This document shows, one piece after another, positions 21,501 through 33,200 of a DNA stretch of 64,000 bases; position 1 is the stretch's first letter; every line of letters starts with the position of its first letter. This stretch comes from Anaeramoeba flamelloides (taxonomy: Eukaryota > Metamonada > Anaeramoebidae), in assembly GCA_027625915.1 (NCBI GenBank), contig JANTQA010000042.1:3918001-3982000 (forward strand), written 5' to 3'. The position numbers and the translations under genes are program-made. Under the pieces are notes generated by a model. That model was not told where the DNA came from, searched no databases, and worked only from the letters and a program-made list of their open reading frames with translations.

Positions 21501-23157
21501 GATAATTGATCATGAAAGTTCATTCGGGGGGTAGTTGTTTAATTTTTGATGATTACTTTTTTATTTTCTTTTTGATCTGATTTTTTTAAACCCTTTAGTA
21601 TATTTGCTTTTGCTTATTAATTTTCAAGTTGCACATACTTTTGTGTTTCAGTATCTGAGTATTAGCAAGTAACAACTTGGTCTTTTTCATTTGGAACTCT
21701 TCATCAAAACATAAAGGAGATTCAACAAGTGAAGGAATGAATTAAAAATAAAAAGTCGAAATTATATTAATAAAAGCAAAAACCAAATATCTTTTTTCCA
21801 CATTATTTTAAAATAGATTTTTTGGTTACAAATTATTTTGATTAAAACATTTTATTGTTTTATAATCACATACAATTTTTTATTACTTTTAACATTTATA
21901 ACTTGGCTTTTAAAAAAAAGGAAATATGAAAAAAATTTCAAAAAGTCTAATTTTAATAGGGATCCATCCAAATACTTTCAACAATTAATTCATTCGCGAT
22001 TATTAATTATATATAACTATTTTTAATTTTTTTTTTTTTAATTTAAAAATTTATTAAATTATAGACTTTTCAACTGGGACTAATAGCAAATCAAATTCAC
22101 CCAAAGAAGATTTTTTATCCCAATTAAACAATACAGAAATTACAAAGAAGCAAAATGGTAACAATAATAGTTATTTACCAACAACTTTTGATCAGTATCC
22201 AAATCGTTTCGAAACATCCAAAAAACCAGATTTCATGAATTTTAATCAAACAATGAGAAGAGGGACAACAACAAATAATAAAGGCAGAAACCATCGATCC
22301 CAACTAATGAAAAAAACAAATAATAATCGAAACCAAATTAATCTATTTAAAACCCTTGATCAAGATATTAATCTAGATAATGATATGGATGATAATATAG
22401 ATATTGTCAATAATAATAATACCAACAATAACAATAAAATTAGCAACAAACTTAATATGAGGAATACCATCAATATCAATAATATCCCTAAATATTGGAG
22501 AGTTGCATTTAAAGGCGGGCGAAATGAAATATATAAATTGTCATTAGGGATCCAAGTTAATAACGGTGATTTTGTTATCGTAGAAGCAGACAGAGGAGAG
22601 GATCTTGGTAAAACTGTCGAATCTGTTCAAGAAAATGATCTTCAAAATGGAAATGGAACTTATAAAAATAAGTCCATTTTTCGCTGTGCAACGATAGAAG
22701 AAATAAATGATCTCACAGTTAAAATGGAAGAAGAACTCCAAGCTTTACAAATTTGTCGAAAAAAGGTTTTACAACGTGAACTCCTAATGAATGTTAGTTT
22801 TTTTTTTTTTTTTTTTAATAATATTTTTTTTTTTTTTTTTGGTTTTTTTATAACAGACTAATTATTTTTCCCATTATCAAAAATGAATTATCATCTGTAT
22901 TATTTGACAATTAGGTTATAAGCGCCGAATATCAATTTGACCGAAGAAAATTAACATTTTCATTCATCGCGAACAATAGAGTAGATTTTAGAGAACTAGT
23001 TGGAGATTTATATAAAACATTTAAAGTATATATATATTTTTTTTATTCTTTAATATTCTTATTTTCTTTGTGACTAAAAATTAATTTATTTCCATTAATT
23101 ATTTTTTAAATGTAGGTTCGAATTTGGATGGAACAAATCAATCAAAGCAAGAAATAA
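9543..23157 (+). CDS. PSP1 C-terminal domain protein, five exons
   Basis: Proposed exons are 9543-10036, 19030-19322, 22065-22792, 22915-23025 and 23116-23157. All splice phases match and the total is 1668 bp, or 555 residues. Residues 1 to about 400 are low-complexity and N/S-rich. The conserved PSP1 region runs from about 406 to 549: YWRVAFKGGR, then GDFVIVEADRGEDLG, a helical E/K-rich stretch, then AEYQFDRRKLTFSFIA, RVDFRELV and VRIWMEQ. The same domain occurs in yeast Psp1, kinetoplastid proteins and bacterial YaaT/RicT, where it serves as a regulatory or RNA-processing partner. No enzymatic role is known from sequence. Donors are GTAAGT, GTAAAT, GTTAGT and GTATAT, and all acceptors end in AG. 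The first ATG is at 9543, but an acceptor-like TTTATTTATTTTAG at 9522-9535 leaves room for an upstream exon. Introns are 8993, 2742, 122 and 90 bp. Exons 3-5 are firm. Joining exons 1 and 2 rests on phase and composition. Confidence 0.85.
10821..11011. repeat. Two-copy tandem duplication, 96-bp period
   Basis: The block beginning TTAAAAATTTAATAAACC at 10821 is repeated at 10917 with few differences. Both contain CCAAATTATCGTTTAT and CCTTTTATGAGGATTTG. It is a simple head-to-tail duplication inside an intron. Confidence 0.9.
11812..12030 (+). repeat. Family Q dispersed repeat, copy 1
   Basis: Matches 50889-51110. Shared strings include AATAGATAACTTCAATTTA and TTTTATTTTTAGA, plus a GATTTTGAAATGGAG/GATTCTGAAATGGGG pair. 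The ends are not defined. L-like fragments lie on both sides. Confidence 0.65.
12400..13172 (-). mobile_element. Family H MITE, copy 1
   Basis: Its reverse complement matches 56493-57278 along nearly its whole length. Imperfect inverted ends of about 130-150 bp carry TAAGAAACTCTCGTGC and ATATACTGAGTTTGACAG. The interior keeps AAGTGACC-like and CCAAACTTTATTTAACTTCC blocks in both copies. About 770 bp and without a long frame. Confidence 0.85.
14216..14928 (+). mobile_element. Family J element, complete copy
   Basis: Ends are TTAAGGGTCAAGTTAATTAC and the mirrored AATGACTAGACCCTTAA. The interior has a hairpin-like pair around AGAGCGAGACTCAATTTCCC and GTGTCGCTCTTTGGGCGC, preceded by CAAAAAATGAGGACATTTTTAG. 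The same interior occurs at 32740-33130 and 46415-46760. It is 713 bp with no coding capacity. A 76-codon frame on the minus strand lies wholly inside the repeat and is not a gene. Confidence 0.85.
15403..15579 (+). mobile_element. Family C MITE, copy 3
   Basis: Starts TTAAGGGACTAGTCTCTATT and ends TTTAATAGATATTATTCCCTTAA. The interior matches the copy at 1135 (AAGGATCCCATCTCTCTAAA, AAGTAATTGGCA). About 177 bp, inside the first PSP1 intron. Confidence 0.85.
16430..16560. repeat. Fragment of the L foldback family
   Basis: The block with ACTTTTAATGAAAAAAAGTT, AACAAGAAGATTTTTTGC and TTAATGTTTATTG corresponds to the right arm of the L element at about 32130-32240. It is only a fragment. Confidence 0.55.
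17185..18331 (+). mobile_element. 5'-truncated LINE (non-LTR retrotransposon)
   Basis: Only the 3' part remains. It starts just before the YADD catalytic motif of a reverse transcriptase, runs through the RT C-terminal region with a zinc-finger-like CDLC...H...C pattern, and ends in an A-rich tract from about 18285. Truncation at the 5' end and an A-rich tail are typical of target-primed LINE insertion. Reading frames are broken at least twice, so it cannot move by itself. It lies in the first PSP1 intron, in the gene's orientation. Confidence 0.85.
17199..18272 (+). pseudogene. LINE reverse transcriptase, C-terminal part, degraded
   Basis: The first piece (17199-17405) reads MYADDLILIM, followed by FGMNPHNKKT and FYLGIWL, the usual RT order after the active site. 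The second piece (17414-18115) is in another frame. It carries an ALILSQLYYGLE segment, typical of LINE proteins just after the RT core, and ends with CDLCKEKLN and DHFLWDCPAY, a zinc-binding C-x2-C...H-x4-C arrangement. A third stretch to about 18272 (SSYILSLVSDNKICDSL) continues in a shifted frame. The element family could be CRE-, L1- or RTE-like, and the remaining part is too short to decide. It is a decayed fragment. Confidence 0.85.
19323..22064 (+). other. Second intron of the PSP1 gene
   Basis: A 2.7-kb intron with a GTAAAT donor and an AAATTATAG acceptor. It contains the P repeat, A-rich runs near 21320-21350 and otherwise plain A+T-rich DNA. A 64-codon frame at 21033-21227 is of chance length and is not proposed as an exon. 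Confidence 0.6.
19736..20265. repeat. Family P dispersed repeat, copy 1
   Basis: Resembles 47496-48013 over about 500 bp. Shared strings include TTCATTTTGATCTT followed by CAATTGAA, an AGTTGATATCCATCTGAAATAA/AGTTGATATTCACCTGAAATAA pair, and CACCCTTGACTGGAAA against CACACTTGACTGAAAA. It lies in the second intron of the PSP1 gene. Confidence 0.65.
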
Positions 23158-23743
23158 TTCCTAAATTATAGAATATCCATTTTAACAGGTATATCATGAA
23201 AATGATAAATATCAAATTATTTCGAAGATACTAATTATAATATTTATTCAAAAAATTCTTGTTTTACAAAAAATATATTTTTATAGTGTTTATCAAAATA
23301 GTAAGAAAGGTTACAAAATAGTCTTTTATTAATATTGTTATTTGATTTTTTTTTTTTTTTATTTTTTTTATTTTGTTTTTGTTTTATTCTTCTTTTTTAA
23401 AAGTTCTTATTCTATTTTTATTTATTTTTTATTACTAGTTTATTTTGTTATTGTTTATAAACTTTTTTCAAAAGAAAAAATTGGTTTTTGAATAATTAAT
23501 AGACCTCTAATATTTTCTATTTTTTAATTATTTTTTGATACTTTTTTGATTTAGAAAGCTTGTTTGGAAACTTTTTTTTTTTTATGTGCACATTCAAATA
23601 TTTTCATTAGATATTTTATTTGAATAATACATTTTAAAAAGATATATCAGTATTTTATCTTATCACTCTAATAATCTTTTTTTCTCCAATTATTACTTTC
23701 CAAAAATATAAATCCAATCAAAATGAAAAAAAAAAGACTAAAG
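23158..23743. other. 3' flank of the PSP1 gene
   Basis: Very T-rich DNA after the stop codon, with AATAAA-like strings and long T runs near 23350. It probably contains the poly(A) and termination region. No gene is seen. Confidence 0.5.
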
Positions 23744-24287
23744 TAAACTAAAATTCAAAATTTTCCACACAGCACAAACAGTCCAAAGAATCACAATAAT
23801 ACAATTTCATTCAAAATTGGAGATAATTTTGATTTTTGTAAAATATGAAAATCATTTTTTCATCTTTTAGTTTTTTTGTTTTCATTTTATTTTATGAATT
23901 TCGTAATTTGTGTTGTTTTCTCAAATTTTTTTTTTGGAACGATTGATATTATGTTAAAGTCAAGTTGTTCCAAATAGAAGAACTCAAATAAAATTAATTA
24001 GTAGTATCTAAGCTTTTGATCGATCAATATTCCTAATAGAATTTAAACAAATTTATCAATGGATTTTTTTGTTTTGCTTACTCAAAAATTTTTAACACAT
24101 CCTTGATTTATTTGTATTGATAATTATTTATTGTTTTTTTTGTGAATATTGTAATTTATAAACAAATGTTAACATTTCAATTATTGAATGGTTCTAATTT
24201 GGTATTTCTTCTGGAATTGATTAAATAAGTATTTTTTTTTCAACAAATTTAAATTTTGGTGTGTTAAAAATTTTGAATTGGGGTTTA
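23744..24287 (+). mobile_element. Family A MITE, copy 1
   Basis: The left end TAAACTAAAATTCAAAATTT and the right end AAAATTTTGAATTGGGGTTTA form an imperfect inverted repeat of about 22 bp. The interior GTTAAAGTCAAGTTGTTCC, GATCGATCAATATTCC and AATGGTTCTAATTTGG blocks recur at 28433, 29122 and 50252. It is 544 bp with no coding sequence. Confidence 0.85.
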
Positions 24288-25796
24288 TATCAAAGGAAAC
24301 AAACCAAATGTGGAAGATTTTCAAAGATTGGAAACTAAAAAAAAATAATTAAACCAAGAATAACTGTCAATTATACATAAAAATATGTGATTTGTTGATA
24401 TTGTGGAAAAATGGTGTAAATGTTTATATATTCAAACAGGAAGAGTTTTATTGGAAGTGATAGGTTGTGTCTTATTTCTTTAATATACTAATTTGTAGCA
24501 TAAATATAGTTTAGATGAAAATGGTTCAGAAAACAATTGACAATATTGAGATTTTGTTGATTGGGCAAAATGTTTAATATAAATGTAGGAAAATAAGGAT
24601 AATAGTAAATTCTCTTAACCCATAATAATGTAAGAAAAACTCTATTACTATTTTTAACAATATTAATAAAAGAATGTTATTCTATTCAGAACTTAGATAA
24701 TAGAATTTAAACAAATTCTTATTATTTTTCATTTTTTGACCTTAAAAAAATATTTGATTTTTGAAAGGTAAATTAATATTTTGTGATCTTTCCAATTTTT
24801 TTTTCCATTTTGTTACTATTTGAAAAACGGGTATTTTTTCTATATTTATGAATTTAAAGTTGAATTTTCTACAAGATCAAAAAGAATAAATGAAGTTGAA
24901 TATTTTTGTGTTGTCATTTAAAAAGGGAACTTCTATTAAAAAAAATGAAAAAAAGTTGTTATGTGAAAAATTCTTCTGAATATTTTGGTTTATTTTTTGT
25001 AAAACTTATTTAACTTTTTTTTTATAAATGGTTTATGGGTTCAATTACCCTCATTTTTTTTCTTTTTTATTAGGGAAAAAGATATAGATAATAAAAGAAA
25101 ATGAAATATGCAAAAATAATAATAATTAAGGAAAAATCTAATAAATTTAAGTTTAGGAAGTTGGGAATATGAAATATGATATTGGATTTTTATGGTTATT
25201 TTATCGGGTATTGATATATTCTCTCGAAATATCTAAGAAAAACCCCCAAAAATAAAATTCAATTAAAATTACCTCACCATTTATTTGATAATTAAATAGA
25301 ATTTCATTATCAAGAAAAAAAAAACCACCTTTATTAAATGTTGGAGTTATTTTAAGTAGTTGTGTTTTGATAATTAATAAATTTTTTCCTATAATTTATT
25401 TTTCAATGAAAACACTTAACAATTGATTTTTTTTACTTTAATAAACCATTATTCACAGAAAAATATTACTAATTCCAAATAAGAAATGAGAAAAATATAT
25501 TTATATTTTAGATCTCAAAAAAATACAAGAAGAATTAGTGACAAATAACTCCACAATTTAAAAGTTTTATGAACTAGTTGATTTTATTTTATTATTTTAA
25601 TAAAAAATTCTATAAATATTTTTATTAACCATAATGGATTAAATATAAATATAAATATTTGATATTTTGAAAGAATATGTAAATAATCAATTTTGTAAAA
25701 ATGTATAGTTCGGAAACTATTTTTTTTTTGCAAAGAATAATAATCTCAAATAATGACATTTTTGACAAATAAGGTATCTATACCAGAAATTTCATA
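24288..25796. other. Intergenic A+T-rich DNA
   Basis: I see no gene and no repeat with recognisable copies here. Confidence 0.5.
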
Positions 25797-26919
25797 ATGA
25801 ATGGAAATATGTCAAAAGTTAATTTTACAAATAGACTAATAACTAAAAATTATTTAAATGATGTTAATTCAACAATTCATCAAGTTAAAACACAATTTTC
25901 AAAAATGAGATATTCGAGAAGTCAGTTCATTTTCTTGTTTTTAAAAAATTTAAGTTACAACAACCATACAAAAAAAAATTATTCTTTAAAAGAGTTTTAT
26001 TTAAATTTAAGAAATCAAAATTCAATCAATTACTTTATTTGTGAAAAGAACAAGAAACCAAAGTAATTCAGAGTTGAATCTTTGATTTTTCATTTTTTTA
26101 AAGAATATTAATTTAGATTCAATTTTTGGTTTTATTAAATTGCTATTTTGGATCTTGAAATGTGTTTATAGGAACGAGTGAAATTAATCATTTGTAATCA
26201 ACCAATAAAATACACCTGAGAAGATCTATATTAGAAACTAATTTTTTTTTTTTTTTGGGACAAACTAGGAAAGGTCACTTAACCAGAGAAACTTGTTGAA
26301 ATTAAAAATGAAAAAAAAAAAAAATCGATCAAAGCCCATTTTTTTAAAGATTTTTTTTCTATATCTTCTTAATTTAAATGAAAACAAACAATTGATTACA
26401 TTGAATTTCTCACCCCATTACTATTTATTATACTTTTAAAAAAAACTTGTTTTACAGATAAGTTTTCAAAATTCATTTTTTTCAAATATTTTTCCCAAAC
26501 AAAGCCAAAATCAAAGAATACTATTTCAAAAATTAAAAGAAAAGAATTTAATTCATTTAAATCAAAAAAACAACTCCAATAATTTCAACCCAAAGAAAAA
26601 AAAAAGCTTTTTTTAAAAAAATGAAAGTAGCATAATTATAATTAATATAAGTTTTCAAAAATCAAATGGAAATAAAAAAATAAGTCATATAACGAATCTA
26701 TATTTCTTACAAAGTATTTCAAAAAATAATCTATTTTCTGAACTCAAATCAAAATCAGATGAATTGAAATATAAAATTTGAATATTAAAATGCTTTTGAA
26801 AATTCTTTAAAAAGAAATTACTTGTTTCTCAAAAATTTTCCAATAAAAAGATTTTTTATTCAGAATATAAATTAAAACCAAGTAAAGAAGGATCAATTAT
26901 AACAAATATTAAATAATAA
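25797..26919 (+). CDS. Possible small N/K-rich gene or decayed gene
   Basis: An 89-codon frame starts MNGNMSKVNF at 25797 and ends at 26066. Frames this long are expected less than about once by chance here. After a good acceptor (CTTGTTTTACAG, ending 26458) a frame reads ISFQNSFFSN, then KQSQNQRILF, and runs 53 codons. A further stretch at about 26642-26780 reads ISFQKSNGNKK and ends EELKYK-like, repeating the ISFQ motif. A last short frame ends at 26919 with LKPSKEGSII. No single spliced model joins these without a stop. It may be a fast-evolving multi-exon gene or a pseudogene. No family is recognised. Confidence 0.25.
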
Positions 26920-27225
26920 GATCAAAAAAAAAAATATTTATATATATTTTTATTGATCAATTTGTTAATTATCGTAATTCCTCAATTTTTTAATAGGTAT
27001 AAATTATTATACCAGGACATATATTCCACCCTCTTATTGATTTAAAAATTAATTTATTTTGTTCAAGAAATAATTTCAATGATTCAATTTTTGATGTACT
27101 GAGGCACTCAAAATTGGTAAAATGTACCTACTCCAAAAACAAGATTTCATTTTCTCTCTTTAAAAATAGTAGTACTTTAATCTTAATTTGAACTTTTATT
27201 GACATTTTTTGGAAAAAAAAAAGAA

Positions 27226-27252
27226 GAAAGAAAGAAAGATAGAAAGAAAAAA
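27226..27252. repeat. (GAAA)n microsatellite
   Basis: Several GAAA units with a GATA interruption, just beyond the 3' end of the minus-strand membrane-protein gene. Confidence 0.75.
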
Positions 27253-27274
27253 CAAAAGGGATTTATTATTATAA

Positions 27275-30200
27275 TTAAAAATATCCCCTGTTTTTAATAT
27301 GCTTGACAGTAAAAAGTATTGGGATCGAATACAAAAATCCTAAAATATATTGAAACACATTTGCTGCGCTATACCCACTTGTATCAATTTTCAATTTTAA
27401 AGTTAGCTCAGGGTATTTGTGGTCATTTGCGGAATATTTCCACCCCTTTTCAACAAAACAAGTAATCGAATCATTTTTTAGAGGTGTTGCATTAAAGGGA
27501 ATAGCCTTTCCATAGCGGACAGTTTTATATACAGAAAGGTGACTCGTGATATAGGGCTATACATCATTGGTTTCGGAAAATTAATAATAAATAAATATAA
27601 CATTTTTAGAAGATTTCAATATCGACTTTGTCGAATTAATATATGTATTATTTAAATATCATTCATCATAAAATTTTTGAAAAGTAATATTTACCATTTT
27701 CATATCAGCATCGGATTGCATTTCTGGTATATCCCGGGGATAAACCTGAAATGCATCTTTCATATATGTTCGTTGAAGCTGAAGATCTGCGCTTTCTTGG
27801 AAAAACCCATTACATGTGAATGCAGTCTTACAATAACTATTATTTTGATAGAAAAAATCATCAAATTAAATATGATCACAAAAATTATAAAAAAATTATT
27901 TGAATAAAAGTGTGAAAATGAGAATATATTTATATAGACATTACAAGATTTTCGAAAAAAATCAGTAAAAAAAATAAAAATAATTTATTAACAAGAGAAA
28001 AATGTTTTGAAAAATAAATTTGACCCATTCAAAACCCAAATAATAAGATTTTAGACACTTGTTGTTTTTGATTTTTCCACCTTTAAAATAATTTTTATTT
28101 TTCAAATTTTTTTTTTTTTGAAAAGTAAAATTAAAAAAAAAAGTTATTTAAAAAATATAAACTCACTGGAAAAATATTCTAATTTAATATATTAACTTAT
28201 TCTTTGATTTCAAAATTTTCTCAACCCCAATAGATCATCAAAAAAATAATATTCTAGATCTTGTATTTTATTGTAATATCAGCTCATTTATTCATAATTA
28301 GTGAGGTTCCACATATATAAGTCTTGTAGATTTTTTATTGAATATCTTAATTTTGTTCATAATTGATTGAAAACATCTGTTAGATTTTTTGTAAATAATA
28401 ATTTAATTTCAAATTTAAAACTCAATTTAATATAAACTAAAATTCAAAATTTTCCATACAGCTAAAACGTTCCAAACAATCACAATAATACAATTTCATT
28501 GAAATTGGAAAATAATTTTGATTTTTGTAAAATTTGAAAATCATTTTTTCATCTTTTAGTGTTTTTGTTTTCATTTCATTGTTTGAATTACGTAATTTGT
28601 TTCGTTGGATCAAAAATTTTTTTGAACAATTGGTATTATGTTAAAGTCAAGTTGTTCCAAATAGAAGAACTCAAATAAAATTAGTTGGGAGTATCTAACC
28701 ATTTGATCGATCAATAATCCTAATAGAATTTAAACAAATTTACTAATATATTTTTTTGTTTTGCTCTCTCCAAAATTTTTAACACACCCTAGATTTATTT
28801 GTATTGATAATTATTTATTTATTGTTTTGTGAGTATTGTAATTTATAAAGAAGTGTTAACATTTCAATTAGTGAATGGTTCTAATTTTGTAAATCTTCTT
28901 GAATTGATTAAATAAGTTTTTTTCTTCACAAATTGAATTTTGGTGTGTTAAAAATTTTGAATTGGGGTTTAATTTTATTGGACAATATTTTTTTTATTAT
29001 TAAAAAAAAAAAACGAAAAGGTTGTCAAAGTAAAAATCAACTCCAAAATTCAAAAAAAAAAAAAAGAAAAAAAATGGGGGGGAGTTTTCTCAAGGGTTTT
29101 TATTTTTGTAATTAAAATATATTGATTTTTGAAAAATACGAAAATCATTTTTTCATCTTTTAGTTTTTTGTTTTCATTTCATTTTTTGAATTACATAACT
29201 GTTTTCGTTTGATCAAAATATTTTTTTTAAGACGTTTGATATCAGGTTAAAGTTGAGTTCTTTAAAATAGTGGAACTCAAATAAAATTAGTCAAAGGTCT
29301 CTGACATTTGATGGATCAATAATTCCTAATAGAATTTTTACAAATTTACCAATGTATTTTTTTTGTTTTGTTCATAACCAAAATTTTTGGAACACCCATG
29401 ATTTATTAGTATTGATAATTATTTATTGTTTTGTTTTGTGAGTATTGTGATTTATAAACAATTGTTAAACACTTTCAATTAGTGAATGGTTCTAATTTGG
29501 TATTTCTTCGAGAATTGATTAAAATTAGATTTTTTTTTACAAAAATTGAATTTTGGTGTGTTAAAAATTTTGAATTGGAGTTTATTTTGAATTGGATTTT
29601 CCAAATTTTCAACCAATGAAAATTTATAATAAATTTGATAAAAAATTGAAAAAAAAAGATTATTTTCATATTTTTTTTTGTAAAAATTCCATTTTTTAGA
29701 GAATATATTTCATCCAATGAAAATTTATTGGGTTTTGGTTATAGCAAATTCACAGAAAGTACAATTAATTTGAAATTAGTGAACCTCGAGTATTTTCTCA
29801 TAATAATAATTAATTACAAATAAAATGATTTTAAGAAATCCACTTTATTGTATTTTTTTTTTTATTAGTGAAAATAATCCTTTTTTATTCAAAATTTAGA
29901 AACCATGTAATTAACTTTATATATATTGTTATTTTTCAACAACAACAACGACGACGACTACGACGACGACGAAGACAACAACAACAACAACATCATCATC
30001 ACCACCACCACCGCCACCGCCACCAACATTATTATTACTGTTGTTATTATTGCTATTTAATTATAGAGCCGGTGGTTCCAAATCTAAATGGATGAAAAAT
30101 TTTACCACTTTATATTTTTTTTTCTTCAATATTCCTTTCATTTAGAATTGTTAGTTAAATCAAAAGAAATTAATATAGATAATATTAGGATTTGACCAAA

Positions 30201-33200
30201 ATAAAATAGAGATCTACAATTTTCAATTTAAACTTGAAAGTTTATTAGTAAAACAAAAAGTAGTGTGATAAAAAAAAATAAAAAATTTTATTTAAAATCC
30301 AAATGCTAGTAGAACGAAAATGAAGGGGGTAGTGGAAAGGTAGGAACTAAACTTACGGGCAATCTGAAGCTTTTATATAATCTTTCACAGCACAGATTTT
30401 ATTTTCAAGTCGTTTTTCTTCGAGTTTAGCTGGCCTGACAATTGTCAAATTTAATAATAATACAACTGTGATCATTGTTATTATGGGTACGAAAATCCAT
30501 TTACCACTTCTTCCAGCATTCACATGATGGATAGACATGAATAGGGCTAATATAGGTGCAAAAATTATTGAAGCTGGTATCATAAAAATCTGGGATAAGT
30601 AAAAAACAAAAAAAAAAAAAATCAAAATAATTATTATTTTTTTTTTTTTTTTATTAATATTTTAAAATATATTTATGGATTATAAAAAGAAAAAAAAATA
30701 AACTTTACTTTTTGCATTATGTTTAGATCGCGATTAAATAATTTGAGTAAAATTTTGAAGTTGAAGAAAAGTGGTATTAATATCATGAAAGCAGTTGATG
30801 ACTGTATTGAACGTTGCTGCCAATTCGGTAATAGTCTTACTTCTTTTTCATTTCTCGGATTAACCCAGCATGAGAAAGTCCCTATTAAACTTTGGCTTTC
30901 ACTTTCTGGTTGACAATTATCTACAGATTTTGCCTGGATTAATTTGGATTCTTTTGAGTAATAAGTAATTTCCTTAATTTTTGTTTTTTCAAAATAATAA
31001 AGTTTAAAATTGTTTTTTTAAATTGTTAAATTATAAAAAAAATATAGTTGGTAAATTCGAAAGGCAATTAAAAAAAAATTTGTTTAAATGTGATTCATTA
31101 TTATTATGAAGTGTAATTTTGTGATCAATTGTGAATTTTATTTTTTAAAATTAAACATTTTGATTTTTTCCAAAAATAATTGATTATATCTCTCAAAAAA
31201 TTACAAGAAAGTGTGTTCGTCAAAAAAGGGGGTGAGTTGTTTTAATTGAAAAATGATAGCAAATTATAAAATTTCAAATATCATCTGCTTCTTTTTTACC
31301 TTCATTTTAAAAACAAAAACCAAGTCCTACAATTGGATTGATTATTTGAATTAAAATAAACTATTTTTTTCAAAAATGTTGACTCACTTTATAATGTTAC
31401 TAGGAGTGGTTTTGTGTGATTTTATCCCAGATTCTTATCAAAATAAAATTTCAAAGTTTTTGATCTAGATCATTTTTTCTAATCTAGTCAATTTTTTATT
31501 TTATATTTTAAATTTTTGCTTTTCTTTATTTTTGTTTTTCTTGTTTTTTCTTTTGATTTTTGAATCATTTTTTCTAATTTAGTTCTTTTTTTTCATTGAT
31601 TTTATTTTTTTTTTGTTTTTCTCTATTTTTTTTTCTTTTTTTTTTTTTTCAATTCTTTTTGTTTTTTGATTTTTTTTTTTTTAATCAAGTCAAGCTGAAA
31701 AAAAAAAAAAATCTTAAAAAATGTCAATAAACATTAATAAAATTGAGACTATGAAATTTCTTTTAAAATGAATATATATTTATTAAACAAAAAATCTTCT
31801 TGTTAAACTTTTTTCAGTGAAAGTTCAGTAATAAAAAATCTGTAATGCTCATTTCAAAAATTGCGATTTACTTTTTTATAAGATTTTAATTTTATTTTTT
31901 ATAATTTATAAAATATCGGGGTTTTAAATTGTTAGAAATGATAAAAGTGAACTTTCAAAAAAATCCAATAATTGGTTGCCATTGAATACTAAAGGATAGA
32001 ATTTTTTTTTCAATTTATTATTTCAGGTTAAGTCACAATTTTTGAAATATGGTTTATAATTTAATGAAGTGCTAAAAATTATTATTGCTTAATTATAATA
32101 TTCAAATGATTTTGACTTTTGTTTTTTATTGATTAACTTTTAATGAAAAAAGTTTAACAAGAAGATTTTTTGTTTAATAAATATATATTCATTTTAAAAG
32201 AAATTTCATAGTCTCAATTTTATTAATGTTTATTGACATTTTTTAAGATTTTTTTTTTTTTTTCAGCTTGACTTGATTAAAAAAAAAAAAAAAAAAAAAA
32301 AAAAGAATTGAAAAAAAAAGAAAAAGAAAAAAAAAAATAGAGAAAAACAAAAAAAAAATAAAATCAATGAAAAAAATGAACTAAATTAGAAAAAATGATT
32401 CAAAAATCAAAAGAAAAATCAAGAAAAACAAAAATAAAGAAAAGCAAAAATTTAAAATATAAAATAAAAAAATTGACTAGATTAGAAAAAATGATCTAGA
32501 TCAAAAACTTTGAAATTTTTTTTTGATTGCTGTATTGGAAAAAAAATTACACCAAACAAGTTCCTAGGAACATAATAAAGCGAGTCAAAAATTTTGAAAA
32601 ATTGCTTTATTCGAAAGAAAAATAAATTAATCAAATCATATTCATCATTAATGGCCTAGTAATTAGGCAAAAAAAAAAAAAATGTTGAAATCGCAATAAA
32701 ATTCCATTGCAATTTTTATTAGGGTATTGTTCCAATCAAAAAAAAACCAGCATGTGAAGTGGAATGGATCTCCAAAAACCAACAATCAAAAAAGAGGACA
32801 TTTTTAGAAAAAAGTGCCAAAGGGGTAACTCTCAATTTCCATTTTGAACGGTTATAATTTGGAATTTTGGAAACAACTCTGTTCGTTTCGAGGTGCCGCT
32901 CTTTGGTGCTTTTTTTGAGATCTCAAAGATTTTTTGTTCATTTTATTAATTTCTCAAATGAGTTTTTTTTATCAAATCAATGCTACAAAACCCTTACTCG
33001 GTCAAATATAGAGTGTTACAAAATAACCACAAATTAGATTAAATCGAATTAAATTGATTGTGCACTTAAAGAAAAGAATTTATTTTAAATCGAAGAAATT
33101 TAAACCTTTGGAAATTTAAAATAAGAAGGGGTACTTTTTTTTTTCTGATTTAATTTTGTGGAAGAGAGAAATATCCCTTTACGCTCAGTATTTGTCTAAT

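Larger units (their letters stand above)
27837..30356 (-). other. Fourth intron of the five-helix gene
   Basis: A 2.5-kb intron with a GTAAGT donor and an ATAATAG acceptor. It holds A copies 2 and 3 in tandem order and a trinucleotide-repeat tract. No further exon is recognised. Confidence 0.5.

Noticed and set aside
29868-30095. Q/R/H-rich plus-strand frame
   Set aside because: Produced by the triplet repeat. The flanks are not coding-like and the strand is opposite to the gene.
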